Positions 27,212 to 36,203 of a stretch of 64,000 nucleotides of DNA are shown here, piece by piece; position 1 is the stretch's first letter, and every line of letters starts with the position of its first letter. The stretch covers positions 744,001-808,000 of the forward strand of contig OY829383.1 of the NCBI GenBank assembly GCA_963691835.1, given 5' to 3'. The notes beneath the pieces were generated by a model. It did no database searches. It was not told the origin of the DNA and saw only the letters and a program-made list of their open reading frames with translations. The position numbers and the translations under genes are program-made. The stretch is from G963691835 sp963691835 (GTDB lineage: Bacteria > Pseudomonadota > Alphaproteobacteria > Thalassobaculales > Thalassobaculaceae).

Positions 27212-27297
27212 CGTCTTTCCTCCCCGGGCCGGAGCCCGGTCGATCACACTGGAATCCGGCCCGCCTTTAAAGAGCGGACCGGTACCGTTGTTCGGGA

Positions 27298-27522
27298 TCA
27301 GCCGAACAGGATCAGGAAGGCAATGAGCAGCGCGAACAGGGCGACGGCTTCCGTCAGCGCGAAGCCAAGAATGCCGATGCCGAAAACTTCGTTCCGCGCC
27401 GCCGGATTGCGCGCGATGGACGCGATCAGCGTGGAGAAGATGTTACCGATACCGACGCCGACGCCCATGAGCGCGATGACTGCGATGCCGGCTCCGATGA
27501 ACTTCGCGGCTTGAGGATCCAT
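27298..27522 (-). CDS. atpE: F0F1 ATP synthase subunit c
   Basis: A 74-aa two-helix hairpin that forms the proton-driven rotor ring. Helix 1 is glycine/alanine-rich (GAGIAVIALMGVGVGIGN), the polar loop is ARNPAAR, and helix 2 carries the proton-binding Glu in FALTEAVALFALL. Length and sequence are typical of alphaproteobacteria, and they give no indication of sodium coupling. Confidence 0.96.
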   Translation of the reverse strand: MDPQAAKFIGAGIAVIALMGVGVGIGNIFSTLIASIARNPAARNEVFGIGILGFALTEAVALFALLIAFLILFG

Positions 27523-27613
27523 CGTTCCGTTCCTTCCAGGTTGGATTTGGTCTTAGTGATGGTCGGTTGAGAGCAGGCCCCGAGAAATCCCGGTCGCCGG
27601 CCCGGTGAAAGGG

Positions 27614-28339
27614 TCAGTGGTGCAGGTGAATGGCGTCCCTGAGATATAGGCACGTCAGGATGGTGAAGACATACGCCTGCAGAAGCGCGACCAGGATCTC
27701 AAATCCGGTCAGCGCGACAGTGATTGCCAGCGGTGCGACGCCAAACACGCCAAGCGCCACAACGAAGCCGCCGAACACCTTCATCATGGTGTGTCCGGCC
27801 ATCATATTGGCGAACAGACGCACGGACAGGCTGATCGGCCGCACAAAGTAGGAGATCACCTCGATCGGGATCAGCAGCGGCGCCATGTAGACGGGCGCAC
27901 CGGCCGGAAAGAAGAAGGTGAAGAAGTGCATCCCGTGACGCACGAATCCGATGATCGTCACCCCGATGAACACCGTGAACGCCATGCCGAAAGTCACGAT
28001 GATCTGGCTGGTGAAGGTGTAGCTGTACGGGATCATGCCAAGCAGATTGCCCGCCAGAATGAACATGAAGAGCGAGAACACGAACGGAAAATACTGGCGC
28101 CCCTCGGAGCCGACATTCTCGCGAACCATGTTCGCTATGAACTCGTACATCATCTCCGCGAGCGACTGCATGCGGGTGGGAACCATGCTCCGCCCGCTCA
28201 TCGCGCTCGTCAGGAAGATGGTGACGACCGCAACCGCGATCACCATGAAAAGTGCGGAATTGGTGAAGGAGAGGTCGACACCCCCGACCGGGATATCAAC
28301 CAACGGCTTCAGTCTGAACTGCTCGACCGGCGATGCCAC
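27614..28339 (-). CDS. atpB: F0F1 ATP synthase subunit a
   Basis: A 241-aa membrane protein that forms the proton half-channels against the c-ring. The essential Arg is in the segment ISLSVRLFANMMAGH; the C-terminus is FTILTCLYLRDAIHLHH. The GTG at 28339 is chosen because AGGGGA precedes it and the length fits; an in-frame extension to 28447 overlaps atpI. Confidence 0.95.
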   Translation of the reverse strand: MASPVEQFRLKPLVDIPVGGVDLSFTNSALFMVIAVAVVTIFLTSAMSGRSMVPTRMQSLAEMMYEFIANMVRENVGSEGRQYFPFVFSLFMFILAGNLLGMIPYSYTFTSQIIVTFGMAFTVFIGVTIIGFVRHGMHFFTFFFPAGAPVYMAPLLIPIEVISYFVRPISLSVRLFANMMAGHTMMKVFGGFVVALGVFGVAPLAITVALTGFEILVALLQAYVFTILTCLYLRDAIHLHH

Positions 28340-28352
28340 CAGGCGTCCCCTT

Positions 28353-28724
28353 TCACTGCGTTCCGTCTGGGTCGTCTTTACCCGTCCCCGTCTCCGGGCG
28401 CCGGAAGCCGACCGCATACCCCTGTCCGGACATGGCGCGGTAGACATTCATCATGCCCGCCGCCGCGCCGAGGAAGAAAAAGACGATCAGAAGCCACGGT
28501 CCGGTTCCGAGCTGTCCGTCAAGAAACCACCCGACACCCGCTCCAACCACCACGCCGACAACAAGCTCAACGCCCATCCGCATCGCAAGGCCGGTCATTG
28601 ACGGGGACAAACCCTGTCCGCCATCCGGTCCCGTCCTTTTCTCCTCCGCCTCACCCCGCGCCTTGCGCAGGCGCGCATCCAGCTCGGACAAAGAAGGAGG
28701 TGCCTTCGGATCTTCGTCAGCCAT
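28353..28724 (-). CDS. atpI: F0F1 ATP synthase assembly protein AtpI
   Basis: A 123-aa protein with a charged N-terminus and two membrane segments (MGVELVVGVVVGAGVGWFL and GPWLLIVFFFLGAAAGMMNV). AtpI helps c-ring assembly and magnesium or proton handling. First gene of the F0 operon; start at 28724 (MADEDPKAPP), with a good promoter about 100 bp upstream. Confidence 0.9.
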   Translation of the reverse strand: MADEDPKAPPSLSELDARLRKARGEAEEKRTGPDGGQGLSPSMTGLAMRMGVELVVGVVVGAGVGWFLDGQLGTGPWLLIVFFFLGAAAGMMNVYRAMSGQGYAVGFRRPETGTGKDDPDGTQ

Positions 28725-28827
28725 GATCGGCGACTTCTGGTCCTTCGACCCCGTTTCCGGTTCGAAACAACAGACAGGCGAAACCTGTCCATCAGCCCCA
28801 CGGATGTGCACCCGCGAAAGCGCCGGA

Positions 28828-28856
28828 AACATAGGGAGGCCGTATATCCCTGTCAA
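28828..28856 (-). promoter_or_regulatory. sigma-70-type promoter of the F0-ATPase operon
   Basis: On the minus strand TTGACA (28851-28856) and TATGTT (28828-28833) are separated by exactly 17 bp. The -35 box is a perfect consensus and the -10 matches 4 of 6. It is placed about 100 bp before atpI. Confidence 0.75.
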
Positions 28857-28961
28857 GGACGATGAGGCGTCTGGAAAAGGATTGCAAGTAACTGATTTAA
28901 TTGATTTTTTGAAAAGGGCCTCGTTAGACCCGCAGTGCCTTCCGCAACCATTCCGGCCCGG

Positions 28962-31900
28962 TCAGGCGCTCTCCCGCACCCGAATCGCCCCTTCGAGGTC
29001 GACGGAAACAAGCTGGCTTACCCCGCGCTCCGCCATGGTCACCCCGAAAAGCCGGTCCATGCGCGCCATTGTCAGACGGTGGTGAGTGATGATCAGGAAG
29101 CGGGTTCCGGTCTGTTCCGCGATGGAGTCGAGCAATCCGCAGAACCGGTCCACATTGGTGTCGTCGAGCGGCGCGTCCACCTCATCCAAGACACAGATCG
29201 GAGCCGGGTTTGTCAGGAACACGGCGAACAGCAAGGCCACGGCGGTCAGCGCCTGCTCGCCCCCTGACAGCAATGAGAGGTGCTGAAGCTTCTTGCCCGG
29301 CGGGCTGGCCATGATCTCAAGCCCGGCCGCCAGCGGGTCCTCTCCCTCGATCAGGGTCAGATGCGCGCGGCCGCCGCCGAAGAGCCGGACGAACAGGTCC
29401 TGGAAGTGGCCATCGACCTTATCGAACGATTCGAGGAGACGCTCCCGGCCCTCTTTATTGAGTGCGGCGATGGCGCTTCTGAGGCGGCCAATGGCGGCGA
29501 CGAGATCGTCCCGCTCGTTCTCCATACCTTCTATGCGCTGCTCGAGTTCCTCGACTTCCTGATCCGCCCGAAGATTGACGGGTCCGATCCGCTCCCGTTC
29601 CCGGGTCAGCCGTTCCAGCTTGGCTTCAACTGCTTCCGCGTCAGCCAACGGCTCGTCCGCGGGAATGCCAGCGTTCTCGAGAATCTGGTCGGGGTCGCAC
29701 CCGAGCCGCTCGGAGATGCGCTCCCGCAACTGGCTAAGGGATTGGTTCACCTGTTCCAGTCGGCCTTCCGCCCGGATGCGAGCCTCCCGTGCTACGGCCA
29801 ACGCGGCATCCGCCTCCCGCTGCAGCCGGTCCGCTTCGCCGAGCACGTTCTCGGCGGATGCCAGCGCGTCCGCAGCCTCTTTGCGGCGGACCTCGGTTTC
29901 CGCCAGGCGGTCTGACAAGGCGCCGAGTTCCTTGTCGATCTCCGCGGGCCGGCCTGAAAGCCTCTCGATCTCGGCCGCCGCTTCAGCCTTTCGGCCTTCG
30001 AGATCAGCAATACGGGCCGCTGCCCGTTCCGAGCGGTCATTCCAAGTGCGGGTTTCGGTCTCTAGGCTCGCGGCCCGGTCGCGCCGGGCAGACGCCTCCC
30101 GAACCAATCGGTCGTAGTCACTGCGGGCCGTGGCGAGAATCTCCCGCTTCTCGGCAAGACTCCGTCGGAGAGCGGTATTCTCGGACCGGAGTTTATCGGG
30201 GTCGTCGAGTTCTTGAAGTGCCGCTGTTCCTTCTGCTTTCTGCTCGGCGATCTCGGCCTGTTCGGTATCGATGCGCTCCCGGCTCTCGGTGAGCTGTGCG
30301 AGTTTCGCGGCGAGATCCGCCGCCTTCTTCTCGGCCGCCGCCAAGCGCTTCCGGGCCCGGTCGACACGCTCCAGGCTCTCCGCCTGGGCACGCCGGGCTG
30401 CCTGCTCGCCTTCAACCGCTTCTTTTCGAGCCGTTTCGGCCGCACCCACCGCGTCCCGGGCCTCTTCAACCATGGAAACCAGCGGGCCCCGCTGGCCGTC
30501 GAGTTCCAAGAGGCGATTTCGCTGGCGAAGCCGGGCGGCTGCCGGATCCCCGGCCTGGCCATCGGACACGAAACCATCCCACCGCCAGAGCCCGCCTTCC
30601 CGGGTTACCAATCTTGCACCCACAGGAAGTGCGCCTTGGAGACGGGTTGCCGTTTCCGCGTCGGCCGCAACGAACACCGCGGAAAGGCGGCGTGCAAGCG
30701 CCGACGCCCCCTTGCCCGTGACATGGGGCATCAGCGGCTCGCAGCCCTGGGGTGCGGCAACCGCGTCTCCGCCAGGAGCCAGTGTTTGCCAGCGTCTGCC
30801 GCCGGTTTCCGTTGACATCGCCTCTCCGGCGATCGGCGCCGACAGATCCTCCCCCAAGGCCGCTGCAAGAGCCACCTCCCATCCTGCCTCAACCCCTAAG
30901 GCATCGAGGATGGGTGGGGCATCTCCGTCTTCCGCCTCAACCGCTAGCAGGCGCTGGAGGGCGGAGCGTTCCGCGTCAATCGACGCCAGCTCGCTCTCCG
31001 CTTCCCGAAAAGCTTTGAGTGCGGCTTCCTCAGCAGTGCGGTTCACTTCCAGTTGGCTGGCGGCAGCCTCCGCCGTCCCGCGGGCCTCAGTGACCGCCGC
31101 CTCGGCGGCCGCGAGATCGGTTTCCGCCGCCATTTTCTCGGCGACCGGTGTTCCGTCGGCCTCCAAGGCAGTCTTTTGCTCTTCGAGCCGTGTCAGTGTT
31201 TCGGACAAGCGCCGCGCCCGGTCCTCCAACTGACGTATCTGGCGTTCATAGGACGCACGCCGTGCCTCAAGCGTCGCGATCGCCTCCGTTGCTTTGGAGA
31301 TCTCGCGCTCAAGTCCATCGGCCGTGTCGTGGGCCTCAGCGAGTTCGGACTTTGCTTTGGCCTGCGCCTCTTCTTCGCCTTCCCTGGCCTGGGCAAGTGC
31401 GGCTGCCTCGTCCGTCAGACGGGCTGCCGTGGCCCTGGCGTCTTCCGCCAGAGCGGCTTCGCGATCGATGTCGCCACCAATCTGTCCAAGGCGATTCTCA
31501 GCCTCCGTCCGGGCCTCAACGACGCGCCGCCGTTCCGCCTCCAGTTCGCCCCGGGCCAGGGTCAGCCGTTGGAGTTCGGCCGCGGCGGTCACTTCCGCTT
31601 CCCGGAGCGCCGGCATCCCGGCCGCTGCGTCCGCCCGCTTGGTCGCCGCCTGACTGGCCAGCGACGTCGCGGCCTCCACCTCGTCCGTTGCGGTCACCAT
31701 GGCCTTACCCGCGTCGCCACGGTCCGCCATCGCCGCTTCCCAGCGGCGGTGCAGCAAAACGGATTCGGCCCGGCGGATCTGCTCGCTGACGGCGCGGTAC
31801 CGGGCGGCCTGCTTGGCCTGCTGCTTCAGACCGTGGAGCTGTCCGGCCAGCGCTTTCAGAACATCATCCAGACGCTCCAAGTTCGTTTCGGCACCCTTGA

Positions 31901-32450
31901 GGCGGAGTTCAGCCTCATGACGGCGCGAGTGAAGCCCGGTGATGTTCGCGGCCTCTTCCAGCAAAGCCCGGCGTTCGCTCGGTTTCGCCGCGATGATCGC
32001 TCCGACCCTGCCTTGGCTGACCATACCGGTCGACCGCGCGCCGGAGCCCGCGTCGGCGAAGAGCAACTGAACATCCCGCGCCCGCTGCTCTCGCCCGTTC
32101 ACCTTGTAGTAGGAGCCCTTGGTCCGCTCGATCCGCCGGATGACCTCCAGCTCGTCCGCATCGTTCAATGCGGCGGGTGCGCGGCGGTCCTCATTGTCGA
32201 TGACGAGTGCGACCTCGGCGATGTTGCGTGCGGGGCGGCTGGTCGTGCCGCCGAAGATCACGTCATCCATCTCGCCGCCGCGCATCCGCTTGGCGGAGCT
32301 TTCACCCATCACCCAGCGAAGCGCTTCGACGACGTTGGACTTCCCGCATCCATTCGGCCCGACGACTCCCGTCAGTCCTTCCTCGATCACAATTTCGGTC
32401 GGATCGACAAACGACTTGAAGCCGGAGAGCCTGAGTTTCGAGAACTTCAA
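28962..32450 (-). CDS. smc: chromosome segregation protein SMC
   Basis: A 1162-aa condensin ATPase that organises and segregates the chromosome with ScpA/ScpB. The N-terminal head begins MKFSKLRLSGFKSFVDPTE with Walker A GPNGCGKSN; two long coiled coils flank a glycine-rich hinge (about residues 510-650); the C-terminal head has the signature LSGGEQALTAVALLFAVF and Walker B CVLDEVDAPLDD. Full length. It lies 36 bp after the DsbA-like gene. Confidence 0.97.
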   Translation of the reverse strand: MKFSKLRLSGFKSFVDPTEIVIEEGLTGVVGPNGCGKSNVVEALRWVMGESSAKRMRGGEMDDVIFGGTTSRPARNIAEVALVIDNEDRRAPAALNDADELEVIRRIERTKGSYYKVNGREQRARDVQLLFADAGSGARSTGMVSQGRVGAIIAAKPSERRALLEEAANITGLHSRRHEAELRLKGAETNLERLDDVLKALAGQLHGLKQQAKQAARYRAVSEQIRRAESVLLHRRWEAAMADRGDAGKAMVTATDEVEAATSLASQAATKRADAAAGMPALREAEVTAAAELQRLTLARGELEAERRRVVEARTEAENRLGQIGGDIDREAALAEDARATAARLTDEAAALAQAREGEEEAQAKAKSELAEAHDTADGLEREISKATEAIATLEARRASYERQIRQLEDRARRLSETLTRLEEQKTALEADGTPVAEKMAAETDLAAAEAAVTEARGTAEAAASQLEVNRTAEEAALKAFREAESELASIDAERSALQRLLAVEAEDGDAPPILDALGVEAGWEVALAAALGEDLSAPIAGEAMSTETGGRRWQTLAPGGDAVAAPQGCEPLMPHVTGKGASALARRLSAVFVAADAETATRLQGALPVGARLVTREGGLWRWDGFVSDGQAGDPAAARLRQRNRLLELDGQRGPLVSMVEEARDAVGAAETARKEAVEGEQAARRAQAESLERVDRARKRLAAAEKKAADLAAKLAQLTESRERIDTEQAEIAEQKAEGTAALQELDDPDKLRSENTALRRSLAEKREILATARSDYDRLVREASARRDRAASLETETRTWNDRSERAAARIADLEGRKAEAAAEIERLSGRPAEIDKELGALSDRLAETEVRRKEAADALASAENVLGEADRLQREADAALAVAREARIRAEGRLEQVNQSLSQLRERISERLGCDPDQILENAGIPADEPLADAEAVEAKLERLTRERERIGPVNLRADQEVEELEQRIEGMENERDDLVAAIGRLRSAIAALNKEGRERLLESFDKVDGHFQDLFVRLFGGGRAHLTLIEGEDPLAAGLEIMASPPGKKLQHLSLLSGGEQALTAVALLFAVFLTNPAPICVLDEVDAPLDDTNVDRFCGLLDSIAEQTGTRFLIITHHRLTMARMDRLFGVTMAERGVSQLVSVDLEGAIRVRESA

Positions 32451-32486
32451 TGCGGGGCCACTTCCTGTTGAGGCGGTCGGCGCGGG

Positions 32487-33098
32487 CTACGCCGCGTCGT
32501 TTATGAGATCAATGAATTCACTCGTCGACAATGCCCCCGCGACCTTGGCGCCATTGACGAGGAAGGATGGTGTGGAGTTGACCTCGTGGGTTTTGCTGCC
32601 CTCAAGCCGCTGGGCGAGGATGGCATTCAGGAGCGGCTCATCGGTCATGCACTGCTCAACCCGCGCCCCCGAAAGACCGGCCAACTGACCGATTTTCTTA
32701 AGCTCTCCAAGGATGTTACCTCGGGTCCAGGTACCCTGGCGCTCCAGAAGAATGTCGATCATCGCGAAGTACCGCTTGCCCGTCGTGCACCGGGCCATCG
32801 CTGCCGCGCGCAGTGCCCACTGATCGAGCGGGAAGTCCCGAAGCTCCATCTTCGCCGTGCCATCGGCGATCGGCCCGTCGACCAGATCCTTGTAGGTCGT
32901 TGCATGGAATCGGGCGCAGTGCGGACAGGTCAGCGAGAAATACTCAACGATCTCGACCGGGGCATCGGGCTTGCCGATGACACGCGGCGCCATCGCCGAC
33001 GATACGTCGATCGGTTTCTGCTGCGCACCGGCGACGGCCGGGAGCATCGGCATGGCGGCAAGGCTCAAGAGCCCCAGGTTTAGTGTACGGCGATCCAA
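32487..33098 (-). CDS. DsbA-family periplasmic thiol oxidoreductase
   Basis: A 203-aa thioredoxin-fold protein with the redox motif CPHC in FSLTCPHCARFH and the cis-Pro loop in NSTPSFLVNG. The leader LDRRTLNLGLLSLAA to AVAGA looks like a signal peptide, so it acts in the periplasm. The start is probably the TTG at 33098, preceded by GAGGGGG; ATG codons further in would cut the leader. It sits between dciA-like and smc genes. Confidence 0.85.
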   Translation of the reverse strand: MDRRTLNLGLLSLAAMPMLPAVAGAQQKPIDVSSAMAPRVIGKPDAPVEIVEYFSLTCPHCARFHATTYKDLVDGPIADGTAKMELRDFPLDQWALRAAAMARCTTGKRYFAMIDILLERQGTWTRGNILGELKKIGQLAGLSGARVEQCMTDEPLLNAILAQRLEGSKTHEVNSTPSFLVNGAKVAGALSTSEFIDLINDAA

Positions 33099-33200
33099 GG
33101 ATCCGTCCCCCTCTACTACATGTTGATGACAATAGGCGCCGGGCACCAACGCCTCAAGACCGGCACATTAGGGTGCGATCTTGGCGGGAGTTGGGCTTCA

Positions 33201-33821
33201 TCATGATCCACCGCCTTTTTTTGCGGCCTCCCGCGCCGCGATCGATGAACCAAGGTTTGCCAAGGCGTTCCGGAGCGGACCTGACCGGATACCGGAGACG
33301 CTTTCGCTGATCCGCGCCCGTTCCTCCGGGCTTGCCTCACCCAAATCGAGGCGCCGACGCCGCCGGTTGTTGGGCAACGGCCCTTGGCGAATCGCAATGC
33401 GTGAGATGGCGGCATACCCGAAAGTCGCGTTGATCCGCTCGATCAGCCGGGGCTCTTCGTGCTGCAACGCCAGAGCCGCTCCCCGCTCCACCCGCAAATG
33501 GAGAACGCCACCGCTCCGGCGGTTCGGGGGGTAGGAGATCTTCTCCGGCACGGAGATCCGGGCGAACGCCTCACCGACGATGGAAGACCACGCCCGGATA
33601 AGAGTCGCTTGGGCAAATCCGCGCTTGCGGAGAGCCTTGTCCGCGGCCGCGACCCCAAGACCATCCGCCGGGAGCAAGGCCCGGCCCCGCCGCATCGAGA
33701 CAGGGGCAGGCCGTTTACCCGGCGCGAATTCAACATCGGCCGCATAGGTCACTTCATCGGGCTTAGCGTCCCCGCCGGAAGCCCCGGATCCATCGCCAAG
33801 CCGTTGCCTATTGTCGCTCAT
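33201..33821 (-). CDS. DUF721 protein, DciA-like helicase loader candidate
   Basis: A 206-aa protein with the DUF721 core (LIRAWSSIVGEAFARIS, then GGVLHLRVERGAALALQHEE and RINATFGYAAISRI). DciA proteins load the replicative helicase DnaB in most bacteria. The flanks are basic and disordered. It is divergent from mutY, and a perfect inverted repeat lies in the spacer. Confidence 0.82.
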   Translation of the reverse strand: MSDNRQRLGDGSGASGGDAKPDEVTYAADVEFAPGKRPAPVSMRRGRALLPADGLGVAAADKALRKRGFAQATLIRAWSSIVGEAFARISVPEKISYPPNRRSGGVLHLRVERGAALALQHEEPRLIERINATFGYAAISRIAIRQGPLPNNRRRRRLDLGEASPEERARISESVSGIRSGPLRNALANLGSSIAAREAAKKGGGS

Positions 33822-33851
33822 GGGTCTCTGAGGCTCGCCGGTTCATTTCTG

Positions 33852-33870
33852 CTGACCTAGGGTAGGTCAG
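33852..33870. promoter_or_regulatory. operator-like inverted repeat between dciA-like and mutY
   Basis: CTGACCTA (33852-33859), spacer GGG, TAGGTCAG (33863-33870): a perfect 8-bp dyad in an 82-bp divergent spacer. It has no gene upstream that it could terminate, so a regulator site or shared promoter element is the likely reading. Confidence 0.4.
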
Positions 33871-33903
33871 TTTGTCCGTTTGCCGCGAGTGCACCTCTTT
33901 CAG

Positions 33904-34989
33904 ATGCCTGATTCATCCACAGCCTCACCGCCAGAGGAAGATCTCCCCGCCCTGTTGCTCAGCTGGTACGACCGTCACCGTCGCGTGCTTCCCTGGCGGT
34001 CGCCACCGGGCGAACGAGCCGATCCGTATCATGTCTGGCTCAGCGAAATCATGCTGCAACAGACCACGGTTGTGACCGTAGGGCCGTATTTCCGTGCCTT
34101 CCTGGAGAAGTGGCCGACCGTGGCGGACCTCGCGGCGGCGGAGTTGGACGACGTCCTGACCGCTTGGGCAGGCCTTGGCTACTACGCCCGCGCCAGGAAC
34201 CTGCACAAATGCGCGAGAGTGGTGGCCCACGATCTCGGCGGCACGTTCCCGGATACCGAGGACGGTCTTTTGACACTCCCCGGCATCGGCGCCTACACGG
34301 CCGCGGCTGTTGCCGCGATCGCGTTCGACCGGCCGGCCTCTGCCATGGACGGCAATGTGGAACGTGTAACCGCCCGACTTCATGCGGTAACCGACCCTTT
34401 GCCCGCATCAAAGCCCGTTCTTCGGGATCTGGCGGCGGAGCTGGTGCCGGGCAACCGGCCGGGAGACTACGCCCAGGCGATCATGGATCTGGGAGCAACA
34501 GTGTGCACCCCGCGCAAACCGAAGTGTCTGACCTGCCCCTGGTCTGAGCCATGCCGGGCCCGCTCATTGGGGATTGCCGAAGATCTTCCGGCCAAATCCC
34601 CCAAAAAGGCCAAGCCCACACGGCGGGGCGTGGCGTTCTGGTGCGTGGATCCCGCAGGTGCCATCCTTGTTCGCCGTCGACCGGAGCGTGGCCTCTTGGG
34701 CGGCATGATGGAGATCCCGTCAACCGATTGGCTGGAAGACGGCAGAACCCCCAGCAACTCGGACATCGCCCGGCATCTTCCCGCCAACGGTGCCTGGCGC
34801 ATTTTGGACGGCACCGTTCGGCACACGTTCACCCATTTCCATTTGGAACTCGTGGTCCATGCCGCCCGCCTGGACAAACTTGCCGCCAAGAGCGTCGAGG
34901 GAATCTGGCACCCGCTGGATAAGCTGGATGAGATCGCCCTGCCCACGGTGATGGCGAAGGTCGTCAAACACGCCCTTCGCCACGCCTGA
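33904..34989 (+). CDS. mutY: A/G-specific adenine glycosylase MutY
   Basis: A 361-aa base-excision repair enzyme that removes adenine opposite 8-oxoguanine. It has the HhH motif LPGIGAYTAAAVAAIAF, the catalytic Asp in MDGNVERVTARL, and the Fe-S ligand set in CTPRKPKCLTCPWSEPC. The C-terminal third is a NUDIX-like recognition domain (GLLGGMMEIPSTDW). The start is either ATG 33904 or TTG 33880; neither has a strong ribosome site. Confidence 0.95.
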   Translation: MPDSSTASPPEEDLPALLLSWYDRHRRVLPWRSPPGERADPYHVWLSEIMLQQTTVVTVGPYFRAFLEKWPTVADLAAAELDDVLTAWAGLGYYARARNLHKCARVVAHDLGGTFPDTEDGLLTLPGIGAYTAAAVAAIAFDRPASAMDGNVERVTARLHAVTDPLPASKPVLRDLAAELVPGNRPGDYAQAIMDLGATVCTPRKPKCLTCPWSEPCRARSLGIAEDLPAKSPKKAKPTRRGVAFWCVDPAGAILVRRRPERGLLGGMMEIPSTDWLEDGRTPSNSDIARHLPANGAWRILDGTVRHTFTHFHLELVVHAARLDKLAAKSVEGIWHPLDKLDEIALPTVMAKVVKHALRHA

Positions 34990-34994
34990 TCCCG

Positions 34995-36083
34995 CTACCC
35001 CAGCCGCAATGACTCCATCGCCGCCAAATCGAAAGTCACGCCATGTCCAGGCCGCTCCGGTGCCGTGGCGAAGCCGTCGACGATCTGCATCGGGTCGGCG
35101 ATGAACCGCTCCAGCCCGAAGCCGTGCGCTTCGAGATAGGATGCATTCGGCACGGCCGCGAGCAGATGGACGTGGAGGTCATGCACGCCATGCGACGTGA
35201 CAGGCAGGCCGTTGGCTTCGGCGAGATGGGCAACCTTCATCCACACGGTGATACCGCCGCAGTTCGAGACGTCTGGTTCCGGAAAAGACACGCCGTTGGC
35301 GGCGATGAGATGGCGGAACTCCTCCAGCGTATGGAGGTTCTCACCCGCCGCGATCGGCACACCGCCCTCCGCGCGAACGCGGCCGTAACCATCGATGTCG
35401 TCGGGAATGATCGGCTCCTCCAGCCAGACGAGCTCATGTTCCCGCAGGCGCCGGGCGGCGCGGATGGCGGTGTCGACATTCCAGCGCATGTTCGCGTCCG
35501 CCATCAGGGGGAAGCCGTCGCCAAGGTGCTTTCGCATCTCACCCACACGGGCAACATCTTCCGAAAGATCGTCCCGGCCGACCTTCATCTTGATGGCGCG
35601 GAAACCTTTCTCAAGGTTCGCATCCGTCTGTGCCAGGAGGTCTTCGAGCGGGAACAGCAGGTCGATCCCGCCGGCATAGGCGCGCACCTGGGGATCAGCG
35701 CCGCCCAAAAGCCGCCACAGCGGCACTCCGAGGCGGCGCGCCTTCAGATCCCACAGCGCGATGTCGACCACCGATATCGCGTGGGCGGCCAGACCGCCCC
35801 GGCCGACGTAGTGCACGTGCCACCAAAGATGTTGCCACAACGCCTCAATCGCATCGGCGTCGTGTCCGATTGCGGCCGGGGCCATCGCATCCGCAATCAG
35901 CGCGCGGATGGCCGAGCCTCCGACCCCAACGGTGTAGGTGTAGCCGATCCCCTCTACCCCCTCCTCATCGGTCACCTTGGCGACCACCAACTCGAAGTGG
36001 GTCATGGTTCCGTGCGTCGAGTCCGACAGCACCACCGGCAGCGGAATACGGTAGTGGGATGCCTCAACCGATCGGATCTTCAT
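34995..36083 (-). CDS. enolase-superfamily enzyme (mandelate racemase/muconate lactonizing type)
   Basis: A 362-aa metal-dependent enzyme. The KxK motif is in AIKMKVGRDD, metal ligands are in MADANMRW, LEEPIIPDD and AAGENLH, and HGVHDLHVHLL supplies the C-terminal catalytic histidine region. Such enzymes abstract a proton alpha to a carboxylate; sugar-acid dehydratases and racemases are common. It stands alone, convergent with mutY and divergent from btaA, so the substrate is not predictable. Confidence 0.9.
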   Translation of the reverse strand: MKIRSVEASHYRIPLPVVLSDSTHGTMTHFELVVAKVTDEEGVEGIGYTYTVGVGGSAIRALIADAMAPAAIGHDADAIEALWQHLWWHVHYVGRGGLAAHAISVVDIALWDLKARRLGVPLWRLLGGADPQVRAYAGGIDLLFPLEDLLAQTDANLEKGFRAIKMKVGRDDLSEDVARVGEMRKHLGDGFPLMADANMRWNVDTAIRAARRLREHELVWLEEPIIPDDIDGYGRVRAEGGVPIAAGENLHTLEEFRHLIAANGVSFPEPDVSNCGGITVWMKVAHLAEANGLPVTSHGVHDLHVHLLAAVPNASYLEAHGFGLERFIADPMQIVDGFATAPERPGHGVTFDLAAMESLRLG

Positions 36084-36203
36084 GGTTCCTCCCAGGTCTC
36101 ATTTTTCTGCGGCGCCTGGCAAAGGTTCGGATCTGAATTCTCGACCGGGCGTTCCGCTTACCCTATATAAACAGATACATCCCTGGAGATGAGGACGAAC
36201 CCA

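Noticed and set aside
31053..32471. Plus-strand 472-aa open frame opposite smc
   Set aside because: Low-complexity, GC-driven frame; SMC on the other strand is unambiguous.
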